Shown here piece by piece: positions 5,166 through 9,610 of a stretch of 9,610 nt of DNA. The stretch is from Acidimicrobiia bacterium (GTDB taxonomy: Bacteria; Actinomycetota; Acidimicrobiia; Acidimicrobiales; Hopanoidiivorantaceae), in assembly GCA_020027305.1 (NCBI GenBank), contig JAHRAM010000199.1, forward strand, positions 1 through 9,610, given 5' to 3'. Numbering within the stretch: the first letter of the stretch is position 1; each line of letters opens with the position of its first letter. The notes under the pieces were generated by a model that was not told the origin of the DNA, ran no database searches, and saw nothing but the letters and a program-made list of their open reading frames with translations. A program made the translations under genes and the position numbers.

Positions 5166-6431
5166 TTATTTTGCCAACCTAAGCCCTGAAAAATGCCAGC
5201 GAGTTTTTGGCGGATAAAAGTTTCTATATGTGGGGCGAATATGATTGGGTGGGGTTGCCCGACACCCTCCCCTAAGCACCATCTGGTTCACCATGAACTT
5301 GCCATTATATTCACCAACTGCTCCTTTAGCGGGGGCAAATCCTGGGTAGGGGCTGTAGGGGCTAGCCGTCCATTCCCAAACTGCGCTTGGAAGTGAGCGC
5401 CCAGATTCAATCGCTGAATGTTCCCATTCAAACTCAGTTGGCAATCTAGCACCTGCCCATCTGGCAAATGCATCAGCTTCATAATATGAAATATGTGTAA
5501 CAGGGGTGTCTTTTCCGCCACACTCATCCACACTTTTTAGACCGCCCAAAGTGAAAATCTTCCACTCACCATCTATTTGGATAAAGTATCTCGGGGCATT
5601 CCAGCTTTCTTCTTGCACGGCATACCATCCGTCAGAAAGCCAAAGGGTTGATTCGTTGTATCCACCATCAGCAATAAACTCTAGCCAATCGCCGACCGTT
5701 ACCAGCCTGTTTGACAACTCAAAATCGTTCAGCAAAACCGAATGGCTGGGAGTTTCATTGTCAAAAGTAAAAGTTTCAAATGTGCAATTTTCATTTTCAG
5801 CTTCAGCGCACCTAAAATCGCTACCGACCATAACCTCACCGCCAGCATAACTTTCCCATTGTTGTTCGGGCTGTTGAAAATCATCTTTCCAAATACCTTC
5901 TGGCAAATAGGCAGGCAATTTTGGATTGGCAAACAGCACTTCTTTTATATCGCTCAAGATTAGTTCTTGGTGTTGCTGTTCGTGGTGCATGCCAAGAATC
6001 GTGAGATAGGTGATTTCTGAGATACTTTCGGAATCGCCTTTTTCTAAAATGTCAGACAAAAATTCTGCCATTTGCCCATCTACATATTTTCTGTATTCAG
6101 CTATTTCTTGAGCGGTCGGGCGAGTAATCAATCCTCTTTCTGGGCGGTTGTGGCGCGGCCCGACTGCTTCATAATAAGAATTAAACAAAAACCCAAAATC
6201 TGGGTCAAAGACTTTATAGTCGGGTTTGTGAACGCAGAGAATAAAAGTCTCAAAAAACCAAGTGGTGTGGGCGCGATGCCATTTTGTTGGGCTGACATCT
6301 GGCATTGATTGAATGCACTGGTCTTCTGGGCTAAGCGGTTCTGCCAGCTTTTCAGTATAAGAACGAATATCTAAGAATTGCTCAATATCTACGCCATCTA
6401 TATCAGAGTGAGTTATTTCTTCAGTTGTCAT
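5166..6431 (-). CDS. egtB: ergothioneine sulfoxide synthase EgtB, shortened form
   Basis: EgtB is a non-haem iron enzyme that uses O2 to join hercynine to a thiol (gamma-glutamylcysteine in mycobacteria, cysteine in some other types) as a sulfoxide. The 421 residues hold an N-terminal DinB-like domain and a C-terminal FGE-sulfatase-like domain. Candidate iron ligands are in KWHRAHTTWFFETF (50-63) and HHEQQHQE (149-156), the HX3HXE motif. FNSYYEAVGPRHNRPERG (83-100) is the substrate-loop block; Arg96 and Arg99 sit like the mycobacterial gamma-Glu-Cys-binding pair. The FGE part shows FDNETPSH (223-230), RLVTVGDWLEFI (242-253), GARLPTEFEWEH (327-338), VWEWTASPYSPYPGF (351-365) and LRGGCRATPPNHIRPTYRNFYPP (386-408). 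Two oddities: the stretch between EFEWEH and VWEWT is only 12 residues, where most relatives have a longer loop, and the protein stops at GLRLAK with no tail. The ATG has no Shine-Dalgarno. Confidence 0.93.
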   Translation of the reverse strand: MTTEEITHSDIDGVDIEQFLDIRSYTEKLAEPLSPEDQCIQSMPDVSPTKWHRAHTTWFFETFILCVHKPDYKVFDPDFGFLFNSYYEAVGPRHNRPERGLITRPTAQEIAEYRKYVDGQMAEFLSDILEKGDSESISEITYLTILGMHHEQQHQELILSDIKEVLFANPKLPAYLPEGIWKDDFQQPEQQWESYAGGEVMVGSDFRCAEAENENCTFETFTFDNETPSHSVLLNDFELSNRLVTVGDWLEFIADGGYNESTLWLSDGWYAVQEESWNAPRYFIQIDGEWKIFTLGGLKSVDECGGKDTPVTHISYYEADAFARWAGARLPTEFEWEHSAIESGRSLPSAVWEWTASPYSPYPGFAPAKGAVGEYNGKFMVNQMVLRGGCRATPPNHIRPTYRNFYPPKTRWHFSGLRLAK

Positions 6432-6655
6432 TATATATATGCGTTATATAAATGCGTTTTTCAATAAGTATGTTTGTAGGTATGGAAGGGCAAATGTGAG
6501 AAAAAAGACAGGTCAGTGAATCGCAAAGAGAATGTGCGTATTTACTTTTTAATTATAGTGCTTAAATTCCCAATTTCAAATAGGGCGAAAAAATCGACAT
6601 CAAATATGCGTTATTTTTAATTTCGAAATTGATTTTTGCTCCACCCACCTAATGC
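6432..6655 (-). promoter_or_regulatory. egtB upstream region with candidate promoter, direct repeats and a palindrome
   Basis: This 224-base AT-rich gap separates dnaJ from egtB and holds no recognisable gene. On the minus strand, overlapping -10-like hexamers TATATA and TATAAC (6443-6450) lie 11 to 14 bases before the egtB ATG, which would give a very short leader, and there is no Shine-Dalgarno. ATGCGTT occurs three times on the plus strand: at 6439 and 6452 (13 bases apart) and at 6606. AATTTCGAAATT (6619-6630) is a perfect 12-bp palindrome 26 bases beyond the dnaJ stop. It has no T-run, so it is not a standard terminator and may be an operator. The region probably drives egtB-egtD-purA-purB. 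Confidence 0.4.
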
Positions 6656-7648
6656 CTATTTCTTTTTGCCTGAGCCTTTTGATGATGATGTCAGGTGGTC
6701 GCGGTTGGCTTCACCGAGTAGAGAGCCTATTTCTTTCACAGCATTTTTTTGCTTTGAAGTCAGCTTCTTGGGAACTTCCACTTCTACATGAACTAAAAGG
6801 TCGCCCCTTCTAGAAGCACCATTGTTTGAAGCATTTGAGTGTGGAACGCCTCTTCCCTTGAGCTTGAACTTCGTTCCAGAAGCTGTGCCTGCTGGAATCT
6901 TAATCTCTACCAAGTCGCCGTCATAGGTTGGAACCTTCACCGTTCCGCCCAAGGTTGCTTCCAAAAAACTAATGGGAAAATCAATAACCAGATTTGAGCC
7001 TTTTCGATGAAAAAACTCGTGCTTTTCTACAGATACCTTCACATACAAATCTCCGTTCGGGCCTCCTTGTGAGCCTGCCCCACCTTTACCAGCGACTTTT
7101 ACTCTTTCACCGCTCGTCACTCCCGCTGGCAATTTCACCTTCACCTTCTTTTTGTTATAGCCAATAACTTGTTTGACAGCACCCTTCATTGACTCATCAA
7201 ATGTAAGGCGAATGTTAGTTTCATAGTCGTGCCCTCTGAGAGGAACTGTTCCACCAAAGCCACCCCTCATGTTTCCCCCGGCCATATTGCCACCAAGTAA
7301 GTCAGAAAAAATATCTCTGAGGTCACCTTCGATGTGGATATTTTGACCTTGCTGTGAGAACCCACCAAAATTTTGCCCGCCTGAGCTAGTTGGCCCCGCC
7401 CCAAAAACCCTAGCGCTTTTAACTTGGTCGTATTGCTGGCGAGTTTCTTTATTGCCTATGACATCATAGGCGGCAGAAACTTCCTTGAATCTTTCTTCGG
7501 CTCGTTTGTTGCCAGGGTTCCTGTCAGGATGAAGTTTTCTAACCAGCTTTTTGTAAGCTACGTTTATTTCTTCATCTGTTGCTGACTTGGTTAGCTCAAG
7601 ATCTTTGTAATAATCTTTTTCTAGCCATTCTCTTCTAACTTCTGCCAT
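6656..7648 (-). CDS. dnaJ: DnaJ-type Hsp40 co-chaperone lacking the zinc finger
   Basis: This 330-residue Hsp40 delivers substrates to DnaK and stimulates its ATPase. The N-terminal REWLEKDYYKDL (6-17) is the entry typical of actinobacterial DnaJ1, and the J domain spans about 12-75 with the essential HPD at 40-42. A Gly/Phe- and Gly/Met-rich region fills about 82-136. C-terminal domain I starts at RGHDYETNIRLTFDESMKGA (138-157). Where class I DnaJ has four CxxCxGxG repeats, the chain goes straight from QVIGYNKKK (160-168) to VKVKLPAGVTSGERV (169-183). The protein contains no cysteine, so it is class II (CbpA-like) in architecture. GDLYVKVSVEKHEFFHRKGSNL (199-220), LGGTVKVPTYDG (233-244), IPAGTASGTKFKLKGRGVP (251-269) and RGDLLVHVEVEVP (281-293) complete the C-terminal domains. 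It ends in a basic tail, GSGKKK. The start is 5 bases after grpE, with GGGGGA 8 bases before the ATG. Confidence 0.93.
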   Translation of the reverse strand: MAEVRREWLEKDYYKDLELTKSATDEEINVAYKKLVRKLHPDRNPGNKRAEERFKEVSAAYDVIGNKETRQQYDQVKSARVFGAGPTSSGGQNFGGFSQQGQNIHIEGDLRDIFSDLLGGNMAGGNMRGGFGGTVPLRGHDYETNIRLTFDESMKGAVKQVIGYNKKKVKVKLPAGVTSGERVKVAGKGGAGSQGGPNGDLYVKVSVEKHEFFHRKGSNLVIDFPISFLEATLGGTVKVPTYDGDLVEIKIPAGTASGTKFKLKGRGVPHSNASNNGASRRGDLLVHVEVEVPKKLTSKQKNAVKEIGSLLGEANRDHLTSSSKGSGKKK

Positions 7649-7653
7649 TGCTA

Positions 7654-8163
7654 CTATCCCCCAACTTCAACTTGTGCTGGGCGAAGTAATTTCTCATTCC
7701 ATAGGTAGCCCGAACGCAAAACTTTTTTAACAACCAATTCGTTATTGCCCTCATCACTTTCACTGCTAGCAACTGCCTCATGAATATTGGGATCAAACGG
7801 CTCACCCAATTCAGGGTTTAGAGCCACTAAGCCGCCGCTACTCAACGCCGACAAAAATAAATCATATACTGGCTTCAAAGCCTCTTGGCTATATTCCATC
7901 CCCGCTTCAAAAGCCTCTATCACAGGAAGGAGAGTTTCCATAAAGTCAGAAACTATTTGTTGGTCTCTTGTTTGCCTTTCAGATTCTGTTCTTCGGCGAT
8001 AGTTTTCAAAATCGGCCTTTAGTCGCTGGAAGGTTTCGCGGTCTATGAAATTTTCGTTTGGTAAAGTTACGCCATTTGCTGAAGCATCGCCTTCATCAGA
8101 TGGGTGAGTATCACTTTCAGAAAAATTGCCTTTAGAAATATTGTCTTTTGAATTTTTGTTCAT
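7654..8163 (-). CDS. grpE: nucleotide exchange factor GrpE
   Basis: GrpE is the 169-residue partner of DnaK that promotes ADP release. A disordered, acidic and Asn/Ser-rich N-terminal tail (1-38) precedes the coiled-coil dimer helix, recognised by FQRLKADFENYRRRTESERQ (45-64) and DFMETLLPVIEAFEAGM (73-89). The C-terminal beta domain has GEPFDPNIHEAV (120-131), VVKKVLRSGYLWNEKLLRPAQVEV (144-167) and a GG end. Here LWNEKLLRPA stands for the common 'L.grVLRPA'. The protein is slightly shorter than many GrpEs (about 180-200). It sits between dnaK and dnaJ, as usual in actinobacteria, but is 217 bases from dnaK, so an internal promoter is likely. The ATG is preceded by only a weak purine stretch (GAAAGAA). 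Confidence 0.93.
   Translation of the reverse strand: MNKNSKDNISKGNFSESDTHPSDEGDASANGVTLPNENFIDRETFQRLKADFENYRRRTESERQTRDQQIVSDFMETLLPVIEAFEAGMEYSQEALKPVYDLFLSALSSGGLVALNPELGEPFDPNIHEAVASSESDEGNNELVVKKVLRSGYLWNEKLLRPAQVEVGG
7657..7662 (-). promoter_or_regulatory. G-rich ribosome-binding site for dnaJ within the grpE end
   Basis: GGGGGA, 8 bases before the dnaJ ATG, lies inside the last glycine codons of grpE. grpE then ends with two consecutive TAG stops (7654-7656 and 7651-7653). The arrangement fits tight co-translation of grpE and dnaJ. Confidence 0.45.
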
Positions 8164-8380
8164 AGTATTCTTTCATGTTTAGTAAATCACATGTTTATTA
8201 AGGTTTATATTTATTACATACCCCTCATTATCAAAACACTTATTAAACATCTATTAGACACTCACCAATTTGGATTACTTATTTTAAGTACCATGTTTTA
8301 GGCATTCAATAAATTTTAAGCACTAATAAAGGCTGATACAGTTTTTGAATAAAACCGCTTTAAAGCCGAGCCGAAATCGC
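8164..8380 (-). promoter_or_regulatory. dnaK-grpE spacer with candidate grpE promoter and inverted repeats
   Basis: This 217-base, very AT-rich gap has no recognisable gene. On the minus strand, TTGATA (8229-8234) and an AT-rich -10 (AATATA or ATATAA, 8205-8211) are 17-18 bases apart, a plausible promoter about 40 bases before grpE. ATGTTTATTAAG (8191-8202) and CTTATTAAACAT (8239-8250) form an inverted repeat with one mismatch that brackets this promoter. A related CATGTTTAGTAA lies at 8174-8185. TACTTATTTTAAGTA (8276-8290) is a second inverted repeat with 6-base arms. Just after the dnaK stop, a small GCTTTAAAGC palindrome followed on the minus strand by GGTTTTATT could be a weak terminator. 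Low sequence complexity makes some of these likely chance. Confidence 0.35.
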
Positions 8381-9610
8381 TTACGCTTTTTCGTCAACGA
8401 TTTCAGCTTCCACAACCTCATCTTCATCTTCAACATCTTCTGCGGCGCCATCAACTCCTCCTGCTCCTCCTGCTACACCACCGTCTGGTGACGTTCCATT
8501 ATCTGAAGCAGATGCCTGAGAATAGAGATGTTGTCCAATTTCTTGAGACAGGGTTGTCAGCTCGCTTACAGCCTGCTCAATCTTTTCTGCATCAATATCT
8601 TCTGCTGAAAGTAAACCCTCTAGCTCGCTGACTTTGATTTCTAAGTTTTCTTTCAGGTCATCTGGAATCTGTTCCTTATGATCTTGAAGAGTACGCTTGG
8701 TCTGGTTTAACACTGACTCAGCTATGTTTCGCGCTTCAGCTTGTGCTTTCAGCTTGGCATCTTCTTCAGCGTGAGCAGCTGCATCTTCAGTCATCTTCTT
8801 GATTTCATCCTCACTAAGTGAAGACTGACCAGTGATTGTAATGTGTTGCTCGTTGCCAGTTGCCTTGTCTTTTGCCGACACATTCACGATACCGTTTGCA
8901 TCAATATCAAATGTGACTTCAATCTGTGGCATGCCAGCAGGTGCTGGAGGAATCTTGTCAAGCATAAACTTACCAAGCGTCTTATTATATTGCGCCATTT
9001 CCCGCTCACCCTGAAGCACATGAATCTCAACCGAAGGCTGATTACTTTCAGCTGTGGTGAATGTCTCAGAACGCCTCGTGGGAATGGTTGTATTTCGCTC
9101 AATAAGCGGAGTGCGAATTCCACCCTTGGTTTCAATCCCAAGCGTCAGCGGTGTTACATCTAGCAAAAGCAAATCGGTCACATCACCCCTCAACACACCA
9201 GCTTGGATAGTAGCACCTAGCGCCACAACCTCATCTGGGTTAACGCCTTTGTGAGGTTCTTTTCCAGTCAGCGATTGAACCAACTCGCTCACAGCAGGCA
9301 TTCTTGTAGAGCCACCCACCAAAATGACATGGTCAATCTTTGACTTGTCAATGGCAGCATCTGAAATGACTTGCTCAAACGGGCCTTTACACTTTTCTAA
9401 CAACCCAGCTGTCATTTCTTGGAAGGCTGCCAGAGTAAGTGTGTAATCCAGATGGAGTGGTCCAGTGTCGCTAGCACTCACATAAGGAAGGTTGATTTGT
9501 GCTTCTGGCTTTTGGGAAAGTTCTATCTTAGCTTTCTCGGCTGCCTCGCTCAAACGTTGGAGGGCTGTCGGGTCAGCTGACAGGTCAATGCCTTTTTCGC
9601 CCTTAAACTT
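8381..9610 (-). CDS. dnaK: Hsp70 chaperone DnaK, C-terminal part (runs off the window)
   Basis: The frame is open to the right edge, so the gene's 5' end and most of the ATPase domain lie outside. The 409 codons seen begin KFKGEKGIDLSADPTALQRL, which is mid-ATPase domain. They include the Hsp70 signature VILVGGSTRMPAVSELV (fragment residues 95-111), the interdomain linker GDVTDLLLLDVTP, the substrate-binding beta domain with TIPTRRSETFTTAESNQ and FDIDANGIVNVSAKDKATG, and the helical lid. The low-complexity tail has Gly/Ala followed by acidic residues ending EAEIVDEKA. DnaK is the ATP-driven cytoplasmic foldase that works with the DnaJ and GrpE encoded next. A TTG in this frame at 9553 is internal, not a start, because conserved DnaK sequence continues upstream of it. 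Confidence 0.97.
   Translation of the reverse strand, partial: KFKGEKGIDLSADPTALQRLSEAAEKAKIELSQKPEAQINLPYVSASDTGPLHLDYTLTLAAFQEMTAGLLEKCKGPFEQVISDAAIDKSKIDHVILVGGSTRMPAVSELVQSLTGKEPHKGVNPDEVVALGATIQAGVLRGDVTDLLLLDVTPLTLGIETKGGIRTPLIERNTTIPTRRSETFTTAESNQPSVEIHVLQGEREMAQYNKTLGKFMLDKIPPAPAGMPQIEVTFDIDANGIVNVSAKDKATGNEQHITITGQSSLSEDEIKKMTEDAAAHAEEDAKLKAQAEARNIAESVLNQTKRTLQDHKEQIPDDLKENLEIKVSELEGLLSAEDIDAEKIEQAVSELTTLSQEIGQHLYSQASASDNGTSPDGGVAGGAGGVDGAAEDVEDEDEVVEAEIVDEKA

Noticed and set aside
6619..6630. Palindrome AATTTCGAAATT as the dnaJ terminator
   Set aside because: The stem is AT-rich with no real loop, and it lacks a following T-run.
8381..9553. TTG at 9553 as the start of a short DnaK-like protein
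   Set aside because: Conserved DnaK sequence (GIDLSADPTALQR) continues in frame to the window edge, so the gene is simply cut by the window.

Overview
The window reads as a stretch of chromosome from a low-GC member of the Actinomycetota, perhaps a marine Acidimicrobiia-like lineage. The evidence is the protein style: a DnaJ that opens with the actinobacterial DnaJ1 signature REWLEKDYY, a PurB with the actinobacterial 'TSRDITENIEQ' block, and an EgtB/EgtD ergothioneine pair. The base composition is much more AT-rich than textbook actinobacteria. The placement is inferred from remembered family sequences, not from a search. No transposase, integrase, phage gene, CRISPR array, tRNA or rRNA is visible.

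Layout, left to right. Positions 1-449 hold no convincing gene. They contain a GC-richer patch (about 90-190) with a 41-codon open frame and two small hairpins, a degenerate 22-bp tandem repeat of four units (232-319), and a perfect 12-bp inverted repeat (300-352). The only plus-strand gene follows: a small two-helix membrane protein with a long charged linker (450-854), convergent with everything to its right. All other genes are on the minus strand and are read from high to low coordinates: dnaK (partial, running off the right edge), grpE, dnaJ, egtB, egtD, purA, purB, and a small ABM-type monooxygenase-fold protein.

These fall into about three transcription blocks. Block one is the Hsp70 chaperone set. 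dnaK is separated from grpE by 217 AT-rich bases that carry a plausible promoter, while grpE and dnaJ are only 5 bases apart. The DnaJ lacks the zinc-finger domain, and the hspR repressor gene that often follows in actinobacteria is absent. Block two is egtB-egtD-purA-purB, with gaps of 18, 13 and 62 bases, apparently driven from the 224-base region upstream of egtB. It couples hercynine formation (EgtD) and oxygen-dependent C-S bond formation (EgtB) with both steps of the IMP-to-AMP branch (PurA then PurB). No egtA or egtC gene lies next to it, so the EgtB thiol substrate is open. Block three is the ABM protein, with its own clear Shine-Dalgarno site and a possible promoter.

Start sites are mixed. 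The ABM gene has a clear GGAG and dnaJ a G-rich site, whereas egtB, egtD and the membrane protein have little or no Shine-Dalgarno sequence. For egtB and the membrane protein, a -10-like element lies within about 8 to 15 bases of the start codon, which suggests leaderless or near-leaderless mRNAs.

Nothing here is clearly a new defence or mobile system. The most interesting points are the ergothioneine-purine gene block with a shortened EgtB, the zinc-finger-less DnaJ in the canonical chaperone locus, the tandem-repeat and inverted-repeat patch at the left end, and a 17-codon mini-ORF whose stop overlaps the purB start.
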